From positions 62,001 through 126,000 of the forward strand of contig NZ_QJRI01000176.1 of NCBI RefSeq assembly GCF_003254565.1: DNA of 64,000 nucleotides, given 5' to 3'. The translations under genes and the position numbers were made by a program. The notes beneath the pieces were generated by a model. It worked only from the letters and a program-made list of their open reading frames with translations, made no database searches and was not told where the DNA came from. The DNA comes from Flavobacterium nitrogenifigens (GTDB lineage Bacteria; Bacteroidota; Bacteroidia; Flavobacteriales; Flavobacteriaceae). Shown here one piece after another: positions 1-8,689 of the stretch; position 1 is the first letter of the stretch; each line of letters starts with the position of its first letter.

Positions 1-792
1 CACTTGGCTATCTGTTCCGTGTTCGGCCTGAGATAATAAGTCTGAAGCTACAAACGCAGGAACTGCAGTATCATCGGCAACAATCAACAATTCTGAAGGC
101 CCTGCAGGCATATCAATTGCAACGCCAAACTGAGTAGCCAATTGTTTAGCCACAGTCACAAATTGATTTCCAGGTCCGAAGATTTTATATACTTTTGGAA
201 TTGATTGTGTTCCGAAAGTCATTCCTGCAATAGCTTGGATTCCGCCAACTTTTAGAATTTTAGTTACGCCACATAAATTTGCAGCATACAAAATTGCTGG
301 ATTAATTTTTCCTTTTTTGTCTGGTGGAGAACATAACACAATCTCTTTACAGCCCGCAATTTCAGCAGGCACAGCCAACATTAAAACAGTCGAAAACAAA
401 GGCGCTGTTCCTCCTGGGATATACAAACCAATTTTTTGAATAGGTCTTTTTTCCTGCCAACAGTTTACTCCTTCTATAGTTTCAACAGAAACACGATCTG
501 TTTTTTGAGCGCTGTGAAATTTATAAATATTCTCTTTTGCTAATGCAATAGCTTCTTTTAATTCAGCCGGAATCAAACTAATTGCTTCTTCGATTTCCGC
601 TTGAGAAACTTCATAATTCTCTTGAGAAATTCCGTCAAAAATCGAAGTATATTTAGCGACAGCTTCATCTCCTTTTCTTTGCACTTCTTTAAAGATTTCT
701 TTTACTGTCACCTCAATGTCGTCAACAGTTTTAGTCGGTCTTTTTAATATTTCTGACCAGATTTCTGGTTTTGGATTGTCTATTTTATTCAT
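1..792 (-). CDS. hisD: Histidinol dehydrogenase, C-terminus outside window
   Basis: Catalyses the last two steps of histidine synthesis, oxidising L-histidinol to L-histidine with two NAD+, in the cytoplasm. 264 codons are present and the frame runs off the left edge; the family is about 430 residues, so roughly the last 165 are missing. Visible family motifs include the segment around GLYIPGG, the GPGNQFV loop, and the zinc-site segment SQAEHGTDSQ at the window edge, whose Gln255 and His258 match the known zinc ligands. The gene lies 101 bp after hisG on the same strand and is the second gene of a his operon. The spacer holds an imperfect inverted repeat. The start ATG at 792 gives the usual N-terminus (MNKIDNPKPE). 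Identification is firm. Confidence 0.96.
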   Translation of the reverse strand, partial: MNKIDNPKPEIWSEILKRPTKTVDDIEVTVKEIFKEVQRKGDEAVAKYTSIFDGISQENYEVSQAEIEEAISLIPAELKEAIALAKENIYKFHSAQKTDRVSVETIEGVNCWQEKRPIQKIGLYIPGGTAPLFSTVLMLAVPAEIAGCKEIVLCSPPDKKGKINPAILYAANLCGVTKILKVGGIQAIAGMTFGTQSIPKVYKIFGPGNQFVTVAKQLATQFGVAIDMPAGPSELLIVADDTAVPAFVASDLLSQAEHGTDSQV

Positions 793-799
793 TTTTTTT

Positions 800-883
800 A
801 TGCTTTATGCTATAAGCTGTACGCTTTAAGCTTTCTTAACTTTGTCTATTTTGGCTTAAAGCTTAAAGCTTACTGCCTAAAGC
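800..883. repeat. Imperfect inverted repeat in the hisG-hisD spacer
   Basis: The left arm (about 800-833) and right arm (853-883) are imperfectly complementary over about 30 bases, built from reiterated GCTTTAAGC/GCTTAAAGC words. The fold would form in the his operon mRNA between the two cistrons. There is no T-run, so it is not an obvious terminator. Function unknown. Confidence 0.6.
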
Positions 884-893
884 GGGCGCAGCC

Positions 894-1751
894 CTAAAGA
901 ACCATTTTCTCAATTGGGCAAACTAGAATTCCTTCTGCTCCTACTTCTTTTAACTGATCTATTACATCCCAAAAAGTATCTTTATCGATTACTGAGTGAA
1001 CACTACTCCAACCTTCTTGAGCTAACGGAAGAACTGTTAAACTTCTTAAAACTGGAAGAATTTTTCCAACTGCTTCAATTTTGTCATTTGGAACGTTCAT
1101 TAGGATATATTTTGAATTTCTAGCTCTTAAAACAGCTTGAATTCTGAATTTTAAAGTATCAATGTGTTTTTGAATTTCTGGAGAAACTTTTGGAGAAACT
1201 GCTAAAACTGCCTCACTTTTCAAAATAACTTCAACTTCTTTTAAGTTGTTTTTAAATAATGTGCTTCCACTTGAAACAATATCAACAATTGCGTCAGCAA
1301 GACCAATATTTGGGGCAATTTCTACAGAACCAGAGATTTGGTGAATATCTACAGTTAGACCAAATTTATTAAAATATTCTGTCACTGTATTTGGGTAAGA
1401 GGTGGCAATTCGAAGATTCGCTAGATCTTGTACCGAATTGTATTCGAATGTTTTAGGAACAGCAACAGAAACTTTGCATTTTGAAAAACCTAATTTTTGA
1501 ACTACTTCGATTCCTTTTCCTTTTTCTACCAAAAGATTATCGCCAACGATAGCTAAATCTACTACTCCGTCGATTAGATATTGTGGAATATCAGAATTTC
1601 TAAGATATAAAACTTCAAGAGGAAAATTTGAAGCTTCGGCTTTTAACTGATCGATTCCGTTGTTAATTGAAATACCGCAGTCTTTTAGAATTTGAATGCT
1701 GTCTTCGTTTAAACGTCCAGATTTTTGAATTGCAATTTTTAAAGTACTCAT
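894..1751 (-). CDS. hisG: ATP phosphoribosyltransferase, long form
   Basis: Catalyses the committed step of histidine synthesis, condensing ATP and PRPP into phosphoribosyl-ATP, in the cytoplasm. At 285 residues this is the long form: the catalytic part covers about residues 1-210 (with GVVDLAIVGDN and the PRPP-loop region VDIVSSGSTL), followed by a C-terminal ACT-like regulatory domain (about 211-285) that in the family binds histidine for feedback inhibition. It therefore needs no HisZ partner. It is the first structural gene after the his leader peptide and attenuator at 1804-1923, so regulation is probably double: feedback on the enzyme and transcription attenuation. hisD follows on the same strand. 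Confidence 0.96.
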   Translation of the reverse strand: MSTLKIAIQKSGRLNEDSIQILKDCGISINNGIDQLKAEASNFPLEVLYLRNSDIPQYLIDGVVDLAIVGDNLLVEKGKGIEVVQKLGFSKCKVSVAVPKTFEYNSVQDLANLRIATSYPNTVTEYFNKFGLTVDIHQISGSVEIAPNIGLADAIVDIVSSGSTLFKNNLKEVEVILKSEAVLAVSPKVSPEIQKHIDTLKFRIQAVLRARNSKYILMNVPNDKIEAVGKILPVLRSLTVLPLAQEGWSSVHSVIDKDTFWDVIDQLKEVGAEGILVCPIEKMVL

Positions 1752-1803
1752 TTTTTTAGTTGTTTGTTGGATTAATAGTTTGAGTACAAAGAGAGCTTGA
1801 AAT

Positions 1804-1836
1804 AAAAAACCCGTTTGATGTACTCAAACGGGTTTT
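1804..1836 (-). terminator. his operon attenuator hairpin
   Basis: On the minus strand a perfect 13-bp stem (arms 1824-1836 and 1806-1818, loop of five bases) is followed by a run of T, the form of an intrinsic terminator. It lies between the His-rich leader peptide and hisG. The 5' arm segment CGTTTGAG (1830-1823) can instead pair with CTCAAGCG (1880-1873) inside the leader reading frame, eight pairs including one G-U. That gives a plausible antiterminator. The pairing was found by eye and not computed. Confidence 0.85.
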
Positions 1837-1863
1837 AAAATATGATGATTTACACGCATACCA

Positions 1864-1923
1864 TTAACACATCGCTTGAGAGCAATAATGTAAATGATGA
1901 TGATGTAATTGAATTGAAATCAT
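1864..1923 (-). CDS. hisL: his operon leader peptide (19 aa)
   Basis: A 19-codon reading frame, MISIQLHHHHLHYCSQAMC, contains four consecutive CAT codons and a fifth two codons later. It sits between a TAnnTTTG promoter and the terminator hairpin ahead of hisG. By analogy with known his leaders, scarcity of charged tRNA-His should stall ribosomes on the CAT run and leave the downstream CTCAAGCG segment (codons 15-17) free to pair with the terminator's 5' arm, allowing transcription into hisG. With ample histidine the ribosome reaches the stop codon, covers that segment, and the terminator forms. The codons and hairpin are read directly; the mechanism is inferred. No sequence relation to the enterobacterial leader is claimed. 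Confidence 0.85.
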   Translation of the reverse strand: MISIQLHHHHLHYCSQAMC

Positions 1924-1958
1924 AATTTGTTTTGTTTTTTACTTCTTTGATTCGGTTG

Positions 1959-1990
1959 CAAATATACTAGATAAAATAATTAAAAAGCAA
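1959..1990 (-). promoter_or_regulatory. his operon promoter
   Basis: Minus-strand -7 element TATATTTG (1966-1959) and a -33 element TTGC (1990-1987), separated by 20 bases, match the Bacteroidota consensus TTTG/TTG, N17-23, TAnnTTTG. The leader ATG lies 35 bases downstream of the -7 element. Confidence 0.75.
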
Positions 1991-2063
1991 TTTTTATTTT
2001 AACTTAACGATAGTTTATTGTTAAAAATCGTTGTTCACGGCATTATACTTAAGAATTTTAAAA

Positions 2064-3464
2064 TTACTTTAACGAATTATCATATTCATCAAAAACCAAT
2101 AGTACTTTGGTGCCTACTCCAATTTCACTTTCAATTTTAAACTTAATTTTAAGCAGATCAGTCATTCGTTTTACAATAAACAATCCAAGACCAGTTCCTT
2201 TAATTTCTGAATGATTGAGCGAATCTGATCTGAAAAAAGGATTCAAAATTGACTCAAGATCTTTTTTTGCAATTCCTATTCCGTGATCTAAAATATTGCA
2301 AATGATTTTCTGATTTTCTCTTGATAAAGAAATTCTAACTTCACTATCCGGTTTTGAATATTTAACCGCATTTGAAATGATATTTCGAAGAATTGTTACT
2401 GTTAAATAATTATCTGAATAAATATAAAATTCTTCTGGTGCATCTAAAATTACATTTATTCCTCCCGATTTAATTTTCTCTGTATTTAATTTCAGCACAT
2501 CTAAAATTACGGCATTTAAGTAGACATTTTCTTTAAGAATATTCTGTTTTTGATTCTCAAAACGAGCCATCATAAGTAACTGATCTACTAAAGAATTTAA
2601 GTGATCAACTTCATTAATACAATAATTAATTTTCTCTTCATACTCCTTATTATCCCTAGGCTTACGTATAAGCACTTCAAGTGTTCCTTTAATAACTGTG
2701 AGAGGCGTTCTTAATTCATGCGAAGCGTCTGATGTGAACTGTTTTTCGCGTTCAATTGCGTCTTCAATTCGGTTTAATAGATTATTTATAGTTTTAGAAA
2801 GTGTAAACAGTTCGTCCCTTGTTTTTGGTAACGGAATACGCGCTTTAAGATTGTCTTTAGTAATAACTTTTGAGGTCTGAATGATATTATTTATTGGTTT
2901 AATGCTTCTTCCTGCATAAAATCTAGCTAAGAAAAACAGAATCAGCAAAATGATGGGAAAAGTTATCAATAAAGTATCCATCAGATTATCTAAAACCTTT
3001 GAAGAATCGGAAAGCGACATGGCTATAATCAGATAGCCAACTTTCTTAGACTCTACATGAAGCGGTACCTGAATCTGACGAATCTTATTTCCTAATAATT
3101 TAGTATCAAAAGGATGAAAATGCTCTTTACTTTGATGAAAGACAAGTTTTTCATTCTTCAAATTAGGAGATTTTTCAATTATTTGTTTGTTTAAATCTAA
3201 AAACTGTACAAAAATAGGATTCACGTCGACAGAGTTATGTTCTCTTTCCTCCCATTCTTCGGCATCCATAAAGATTACAACACCTTTTTCTGTTTTTAAC
3301 TCTTTTAAGTGATCCTGAATTTCTATATTCAAGTTCTCATCAATATGGTTATAAACCGTGAGCTTTACAATAAAATAAATAGCAGAAAAGACCGCTAAAA
3401 CCAACAGTCCTGTTCCTACAATATAATTTAATGCTATTCTGTTTTTAAAAGATAATGATGTCAT
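2064..3464 (-). CDS. Sensor histidine kinase, two-component system
   Basis: Inner-membrane kinase that phosphorylates the response regulator encoded just upstream. Of 466 residues, a first membrane segment lies at about 13-35, a sensor region of about 125 residues follows in the periplasm, and a second membrane segment spans about 163-183. A HAMP linker, a HisKA dimerisation domain with H-box SHELRTPL (phospho-acceptor His249) and a C-terminal ATPase with N-box NIISNAVKYS, DHGIGI and GTGLGLF follow. Three bases separate it from the regulator's stop codon, so the pair is cotranscribed. The periplasmic sensor region matches no signal class I can name. The divergent neighbour is an LtaS/EptA-like enzyme, so an envelope-stress role is possible but only inferred. 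Confidence 0.92.
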   Translation of the reverse strand: MTSLSFKNRIALNYIVGTGLLVLAVFSAIYFIVKLTVYNHIDENLNIEIQDHLKELKTEKGVVIFMDAEEWEEREHNSVDVNPIFVQFLDLNKQIIEKSPNLKNEKLVFHQSKEHFHPFDTKLLGNKIRQIQVPLHVESKKVGYLIIAMSLSDSSKVLDNLMDTLLITFPIILLILFFLARFYAGRSIKPINNIIQTSKVITKDNLKARIPLPKTRDELFTLSKTINNLLNRIEDAIEREKQFTSDASHELRTPLTVIKGTLEVLIRKPRDNKEYEEKINYCINEVDHLNSLVDQLLMMARFENQKQNILKENVYLNAVILDVLKLNTEKIKSGGINVILDAPEEFYIYSDNYLTVTILRNIISNAVKYSKPDSEVRISLSRENQKIICNILDHGIGIAKKDLESILNPFFRSDSLNHSEIKGTGLGLFIVKRMTDLLKIKFKIESEIGVGTKVLLVFDEYDNSLK

Positions 3465-3467
3465 TTG

Positions 3468-4130
3468 TTAATCATTGGCAATATATCCGATGCCTCGAAT
3501 GGTTTTGATATAATCTTCCTCGATTTTAAGATTCAGTTTTTTTCGAATTGCGTTCATAAAAACATCAATAACACCTGTATCGTACTCAAAATTGATTTCC
3601 CAAACATCTCTTAAAATCTGGTTTCTAGTGCAGACTTTTCCTTTATGCTGAATCAGGTACGCTAAAAGCTCAAATTCTCGCTGGGTCAATGAAATTTCTT
3701 CATCTCCTTTCAATACGATATGCCTAGACAAGTCCATCGTAATGTTTCCAAGAGTCAAGCTTTCAGTTTGTTTTTTATTTCTAAAGTGGACTTTAATTCG
3801 CTCCACCAATTCCTCAAAACTAAAAGGCTTTTTGATATAATCGTTTGCTCCGGCTTTCAGCCCTTCAATAGTTTCCTGAACCGTATCTTTTGCCGTCAAA
3901 AAAATAATTGGAGTCTCGTGATCTTTAATTCGAATAGCTTTGCATAAATCAAGACCATTAATCTTTGGTAACATCCAATCTAAAAGAATTAAGTCAAACT
4001 TCTGCTCCTGAACCAGCTCAAACCCTTTAGAACCGTCACCAGCAGTAGTAATTTGATAGCCTTCTTCTTGCAACCCTTGTTTTAGAAATTGAACAATTCC
4101 TACCTCGTCTTCAACTATTAAAATATGCAT
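3468..4130 (-). CDS. OmpR/PhoB-family response regulator
   Basis: DNA-binding response regulator of 220 residues. The receiver domain (about 1-115) has the acidic pair E7/D8, phospho-acceptor Asp51 in LILLDWMLP, Thr80 in FLTAKD and Lys102 before Pro in YIKKPFS. A linker leads to the winged-helix effector domain (about 125-220) with LTQREFELLAYL and the C-terminal hairpin TIRGIGYI. It is transcribed first, with the histidine kinase three bases downstream, and stands back to back with a membrane sulfatase-fold gene. The 198-bp shared upstream region carries TAnnTTTG elements for both directions. Confidence 0.94.
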   Translation of the reverse strand: MHILIVEDEVGIVQFLKQGLQEEGYQITTAGDGSKGFELVQEQKFDLILLDWMLPKINGLDLCKAIRIKDHETPIIFLTAKDTVQETIEGLKAGANDYIKKPFSFEELVERIKVHFRNKKQTESLTLGNITMDLSRHIVLKGDEEISLTQREFELLAYLIQHKGKVCTRNQILRDVWEINFEYDTGVIDVFMNAIRKKLNLKIEEDYIKTIRGIGYIAND

Positions 4131-4169
4131 TTATCGTATCTGATTAAATTTGAATTTCATTTTGCCATC

Positions 4170-4177
4170 CAAAGATA
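4170..4177 (-). promoter_or_regulatory. -7 element for the response regulator/kinase operon
   Basis: TATCTTTG on the minus strand, about 40 bases before the regulator start. A TTTG lies 16 bases further upstream, slightly closer than usual for a -33 element. Confidence 0.5.
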
Positions 4178-4304
4178 GATAATTTACATCTCACAAATAA
4201 TCCGCTACATCAATAAATAAAGAAAATCAGTATCTTAATCAAATATTAAGTTAATGTTAAGTAAGGTAAAAGTCGAACTTAATCTAGCATTAATCATTCG
4301 AAAG

Positions 4305-4312
4305 TAATTTTG
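4305..4312 (+). promoter_or_regulatory. -7 element for the sulfatase-fold gene
   Basis: TAATTTTG, 16 bases before the ATG at 4329, fits the Bacteroidota -7 consensus. It implies a very short 5' leader. Confidence 0.5.
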
Positions 4313-4328
4313 TAAAAAAATAAGTCCG

Positions 4329-6470
4329 ATGAATTTTTACAAAAAACTTTCGCCTTTCTATAACCTTGCTTTACTGTATTTTATAGTGAGTTTTACGCTT
4401 AGAATAGTATTGCTATTCCATCCTATTACCCAAAGTACGTTCACATTTACCGAGAGCTTAAAAATATTTTCATTTGGCTTATTATCAGATTCTTTTGTAT
4501 TTATTCTGGCTTCAGGCTTTTTATGGCTTTACCTTATTTTTATTTCCAATTCAAAATACAGCAAGCCTTACGGATATATTATTCTGACAGGTTGTGTAGC
4601 GCTTTTACTTTATATCGCATCAGGAAAAAGCATTTTTGACGAATACGGCGGTGCTTTACCCAGAATCGTTTTGATTTTTGTTTCCTTAAAAACACTTTTG
4701 TTTGCGCTTTTCCTTTTCCTTCCAAAACACAGAGATAAAATCAGGTTTTGGCTTTTTGCTTTTGTGATCTTTTTATACGTTCTGGTTATTCTTCAAAATG
4801 CAATAAGTGAATTTTTCTTTTGGAATGAGTTCGGTGTAAAATACAACTTTATAGCTGTCAATTATCTGATTTACACCAATGAAGTTATCGAAAACATTAT
4901 GCAGTCTTATCCAGTCGTTCCTATATTTTCTGCTTTATTCATCATTACAGGAATCATCACTTATTTTATTATCAAGAAATCAAGAAATTATATAGATGAT
5001 ATTCCGAATTTTGGTGAGAAAATAAAAATTACAGCTCTTTATGCAGTTCTATTTTTTGCGTCTTTAGTAGCTGTGCCGGGATTAACTAAAACAGAAAACT
5101 CTAAAAACGTCTTTGTTAATGAGTTGCAATCTAATGGAATCTATAAATTCTATCTAGCTTTCCAGAATAACAAATTGGATTATTTTAAATTTTATAAAAC
5201 AATTCCAAACGAAGAAGCATTTGCTTTATTAAAACAAGATTTTCCTTCTATCACAGGAAAAAACACATTACGTGAAATAAAAGAAGATTCTCTGGAACAG
5301 CGTAAAAATGTAATCTTAATTACAATTGAAAGTTTAAGTGCCGACTTTATGAAAATGTATGGCAACGAACAGAATATAACGCCATTTTTAGACAGTCTTG
5401 CACAAAAAAGTTTGCTCTTTACAAATATTTACGCCGCAGGAAACCGCACAGTTCGCGGACTTGAAGCTGTTACTTTATGCTTGCCTCCAACAGCTGGTGA
5501 AAGCGTTGTAAAAAGAGAAGACAATAAGAATAAATTCTCAACTGGATCAGTTTTCCTTAAAAAGGGCTACAATGTTAAATTTATGTACGGCGGCGATGCT
5601 TTTTTTGATAATATGCAGGATTTCTATTCAGGAAACGGTTATCAGATTATTGATAAATCGAGCTTTGCTGAAAATGAAGTTACTTTTTCTAACGTTTGGG
5701 GAGTGTGCGATGAGGACATGTATAAAAAAGCAATCAAAGTTATGAATGCTGAGGCTAAACAAAACAAGCCTTTCTTCAATCATATTATGACTGTTAGCAA
5801 TCATAGACCTTTTACTTATCCTAACAATAAAATTGATATTCCTGGAAACATCAAATCTCGTGATGGAGGCGTGAAATATACAGATTATGCGCTTAGACAA
5901 TTCTTTAATCAAGCATCGAAACAACCTTGGTTTAAGAATACGGTATTTGTAATTGTAGCCGATCATTGTGCCTCAAGTGCAGGAAAAACAGAACTTCCGT
6001 TAGACAAATACAGAATTCCAGCTTTGATTTATTCACCAAGTATAAAACCTGAAAAATATACCAAATTAATGTCGCAAATCGATATTATGCCAACATTATT
6101 CGGACTTCTTAATTTTGACTACGAAAGTAAATTTTTTGGACAAGATGTATTTAAACCAAGCTATCAGCCAAGAGCTTTTATAGCAACGTATCAAGATCTT
6201 GGTTTAATAAAAGACAATGTTTTAACGATTTTATCTCCAAAACAGCAAATAAAACAGTTTCAATTAAAACTCAATGAGAAAGCTGGAATTTCTCCTGAAT
6301 TTCAAATTCATTACGATGAAATTCCGCTGAAAACTGAAAACAAGAATTTACTAGACGAAACTATTTCCTATTATCAATCAGCATCTTATGTATTGAAGGA
6401 GAAAGAATATCAGTTTAAAGATTTAGCTGCAAAGAATGCTAAACTTTATGCGAACCATGTTAAGAACTAA
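4329..6470 (+). CDS. LtaS/EptA-like sulfatase-fold membrane transferase
   Basis: 713 residues. The N-terminal part (about 10-255) has around five hydrophobic membrane segments, followed by a periplasmic alkaline-phosphatase-superfamily (Pfam sulfatase) domain at about 310-620. Motifs match LtaS-type phosphotransferases: Glu334 in LITIESLSADF as metal ligand, Thr374 in GNRTVRGLE as the likely nucleophile, the SNHRPF segment, and Asp545-His546 in IVADHCAS. Relatives move phosphoethanolamine or phosphoglycerol head groups onto lipid A, glycans or teichoic acid; the Gram-negative setting favours an envelope glycan or lipid acceptor, which is inference. It is divergent from a two-component operon that may control it. 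A strong bidirectional terminator follows. Confidence 0.85.
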   Translation: MNFYKKLSPFYNLALLYFIVSFTLRIVLLFHPITQSTFTFTESLKIFSFGLLSDSFVFILASGFLWLYLIFISNSKYSKPYGYIILTGCVALLLYIASGKSIFDEYGGALPRIVLIFVSLKTLLFALFLFLPKHRDKIRFWLFAFVIFLYVLVILQNAISEFFFWNEFGVKYNFIAVNYLIYTNEVIENIMQSYPVVPIFSALFIITGIITYFIIKKSRNYIDDIPNFGEKIKITALYAVLFFASLVAVPGLTKTENSKNVFVNELQSNGIYKFYLAFQNNKLDYFKFYKTIPNEEAFALLKQDFPSITGKNTLREIKEDSLEQRKNVILITIESLSADFMKMYGNEQNITPFLDSLAQKSLLFTNIYAAGNRTVRGLEAVTLCLPPTAGESVVKREDNKNKFSTGSVFLKKGYNVKFMYGGDAFFDNMQDFYSGNGYQIIDKSSFAENEVTFSNVWGVCDEDMYKKAIKVMNAEAKQNKPFFNHIMTVSNHRPFTYPNNKIDIPGNIKSRDGGVKYTDYALRQFFNQASKQPWFKNTVFVIVADHCASSAGKTELPLDKYRIPALIYSPSIKPEKYTKLMSQIDIMPTLFGLLNFDYESKFFGQDVFKPSYQPRAFIATYQDLGLIKDNVLTILSPKQQIKQFQLKLNEKAGISPEFQIHYDEIPLKTENKNLLDETISYYQSASYVLKEKEYQFKDLAAKNAKLYANHVKN

Positions 6471-6475
6471 TAATC

Positions 6476-6514
6476 AAAAAAAGCCGCAAACTCTCTCAGT
6501 TTGCGGCTTTTTTG
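6476..6514. terminator. Bidirectional terminator between convergent genes
   Basis: Long perfect stem (AAAAAGCCGCAAACT and its complement) with a five-base loop and A/T tracts on both sides, between the sulfatase-fold gene and the convergent nuclease gene. Confidence 0.9.
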
Positions 6515-6536
6515 ATGTTCATCTTGAAATAAAACT

Positions 6537-7535
6537 TTAGTCGTTTTGATTCTTCATTCCAAATAAATCTCCTCTTTGGTACAATTTTAAATCATCCTGC
6601 AAAAATTGATAGTTTCTTTGTGTAACAGCTGATGAGTCTAAATCGCTTAAATCAGGTTTACCTGCATTTACCCAAGCAGTATACCAAAAACTTGCCGTTG
6701 CTGCAATTGCTTTTCTCATTTGGCTTTCAACCATTCCGTTCAATTGTTCGTGTAATTTTTTAGCATATTCGTCAGAGAATTTAGAAGTATTGTATTTCGT
6801 TTTTGCGATTTTACCTTCTGCATCCATTTCAAAAACTTTATTCTCTGGAGTGGCTACTCTCAGTTTTTTATCAATATCCAATAAAGGTTGTGCTAAGGTA
6901 TGAGTGTCATTAATCATATCCCAGATTGCCTTGTGAACATTAGCATAATATTGTGCTTCTGGAACATTTAATTTGTAATTTTTAACGAATAATTCTGGCA
7001 ATCTGCTTTCCCAAAGAGAATGAATACCTTTTTGGTCAGTCAATTGACCATCGTGGTTTTTTGAAGTATGTAAAGGCATGTGCGCATCGCCAACATAATG
7101 GCCTAAATCTGCCGCAAGAAATAAGATTTCTGCTCTATTTTTCTCTTTAAAAGCTTTAGTCAACTTTGCCATCATATCTTCAATATACCAAGGCAAGATT
7201 CCGTTATCGCTTAAAAATTTAGCGTCATATTTTTGTTTTGCTTCTTCTAATGTTTGTGGATATGTGTCAGCGGCTCCAAAGTTTTCCATATCAAAATAAT
7301 GCCTTGGTCCTTCTTCTTTATAATTTAATGCATACTTGCGGATATCTGGAACCGAAGCTTCTTGTGTAATAAAATCAATGTGATTGTAAAAAAAGATCTG
7401 TAATTGTTTTGGTAAAGCCATTACAGCAGCTTTGTTAATACGCTCATGGCCTACATTTCCCCATGACAGCATAATAAACCCAATAACTAAAGCTCCGAAA
7501 GCGATTAGTTTTGGTCTCATTTGGATTTTCTTCAT
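6537..7535 (-). CDS. Secreted zinc-dependent S1/P1-type nuclease or phospholipase C-like protein
   Basis: 332 residues. A signal peptide (residues 1-24) should be removed just before Trp25, giving a mature N-terminus WGNVGH. In S1/P1 nucleases and the related zinc phospholipases C the N-terminal Trp and the His five residues later are metal ligands. Further ligand motifs follow in order: PDIRKYA with Asp, RHYFDM, LGHYVGDAHMPLH and HSLWE, where a Glu replaces the final Asp of P1. A trinuclear zinc site is therefore expected. Whether it cleaves nucleic acid or phospholipid cannot be decided here. An in-frame TTG at 7559 was rejected as start because it lies inside the -7 promoter element TAAATTTG; the ATG at 7535 gives a clean signal peptide. 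Confidence 0.85.
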   Translation of the reverse strand: MKKIQMRPKLIAFGALVIGFIMLSWGNVGHERINKAAVMALPKQLQIFFYNHIDFITQEASVPDIRKYALNYKEEGPRHYFDMENFGAADTYPQTLEEAKQKYDAKFLSDNGILPWYIEDMMAKLTKAFKEKNRAEILFLAADLGHYVGDAHMPLHTSKNHDGQLTDQKGIHSLWESRLPELFVKNYKLNVPEAQYYANVHKAIWDMINDTHTLAQPLLDIDKKLRVATPENKVFEMDAEGKIAKTKYNTSKFSDEYAKKLHEQLNGMVESQMRKAIAATASFWYTAWVNAGKPDLSDLDSSAVTQRNYQFLQDDLKLYQRGDLFGMKNQND

Positions 7536-7556
7536 TTGTTTTTTTATTAGAGGGAG

Positions 7557-7587
7557 CAAATTTAGCTTTAATTAAAGAATACGCAAA
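7557..7587 (-). promoter_or_regulatory. Promoter of the S1/P1-type nuclease gene
   Basis: -7 element TAAATTTG (7564-7557) and -33 element TTTG (7587-7584) with a 19-base spacer, 21 bases before the ATG at 7535. Confidence 0.7.
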
Positions 7588-7678
7588 AAATACTATAATT
7601 AAGATTTACTAAATTTAGATTTTTGTGATTTTTCGATCTAAAAGCACTATAAGTTCATATTAACAATAATTTTCTTTA

Positions 7679-7686
7679 TACATTTG
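7679..7686 (+). promoter_or_regulatory. -7 element for the secreted protein at 7712
   Basis: TACATTTG, 25 bases before the ATG. No clear -33 TTTG was found. Confidence 0.45.
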
Positions 7687-7711
7687 TTTTCCTATATTAA
7701 ATCCAATTTTT

Positions 7712-8662
7712 ATGCGCCAGATTACCTTGCATCTTTTTCTGCTAGTCTCTTCTCTTTGCTTTGCTCAAGAAACTGATTTACAGCTAAAAAATACTAGTGA
7801 CACCATATTAAACACAAAAAGAACCCTAAGAGTTTCTGACCCATTTGATGGTGTAAAAACGATGCAAAAATTATTTCCAGGCAATTTGTATCATCTTGCA
7901 GATAAAAACACGTTTATAAGCTGGAAATGTAAACCTTGCAAACCTGCTCCTTTTTTGGATGTAAATGGCACTGAAGGCGATCAGTTATTTCCGTACACCG
8001 AAGGTGTTGCCACAAGACTTTTGGCCAATATTGATTATAAAGATTCTAAAGGAAACCAATTTAAAATAATAGCTTTTAATCACTCTGTACATGACGAAGA
8101 CGGATTGCAAACAGGGCGTTTTTCTGGAGGTTTACTCGGCGTAGCTAAATTTGCAAAAAATGGTAATTTTTGGGAAATGAAATCTTTTCAGCCTGCTGTT
8201 GCCGCATTTGGCGCTTTTGCACGATGTCCAACTCCAAAATTGGTTGAAATTGGAGAAGATCAATATGCACTATCACTTGTACATGCTAATGGTGGCGCAG
8301 GCGCTCCGTACAACGGATACTTTTATTTAATTGCCGGATTTGATGGAAAATATCAGCCCTTGATGGAAGTTGATAATTACTCGCTTACCAATAGTGTCAG
8401 TTCAGACTGGTCAAGTTCTTATACTGTGACTACGGATAACAATAAAAAGTTTTTCAGAGATTTTAAAATTGTCACTAAAGGCTCTTACAAAAAAGCCAAA
8501 GGTACAGAAGATGATTTTGAAGTTGATCTGCCTGCTGAACTTACAGAAATGGCGAAAAACAAAAAATCATTTAATTTTGAGATTGAAAGACGTTATGCTT
8601 TCAAAGGAAAATTTTACAAAATGATTGATAAACCAGTTGTAAAATTCTCCAATATAAAGTAA
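7712..8662 (+). CDS. Secreted protein of unknown function
   Basis: 316 residues with an N-terminal signal peptide ending near SLCFAQ (about residue 19), so probably exported to the periplasm or beyond. I do not recognise the family. Visible features are a CKPCKP pair of cysteines at about residues 71-74, a glycine-rich segment GRFSGGLLG, and HANGGAGAPYNGYFYLI near the middle; the C-terminal part is lysine-rich and polar. No T9SS sorting domain, lipobox or later membrane segment is seen. It has its own promoter and lies between convergent genes, so context gives no functional clue. Confidence 0.75.
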   Translation: MRQITLHLFLLVSSLCFAQETDLQLKNTSDTILNTKRTLRVSDPFDGVKTMQKLFPGNLYHLADKNTFISWKCKPCKPAPFLDVNGTEGDQLFPYTEGVATRLLANIDYKDSKGNQFKIIAFNHSVHDEDGLQTGRFSGGLLGVAKFAKNGNFWEMKSFQPAVAAFGAFARCPTPKLVEIGEDQYALSLVHANGGAGAPYNGYFYLIAGFDGKYQPLMEVDNYSLTNSVSSDWSSSYTVTTDNNKKFFRDFKIVTKGSYKKAKGTEDDFEVDLPAELTEMAKNKKSFNFEIERRYAFKGKFYKMIDKPVVKFSNIK

Positions 8663-8689
8663 TAGTAAAAAAACTTTGAGTATAGTTTT

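Noticed and set aside
914..1123. Leucine-rich open frame opposite hisG, and similar antisense frames elsewhere
   Set aside because: They lie entirely within well-identified genes on the other strand and show no family motif, promoter or start context.
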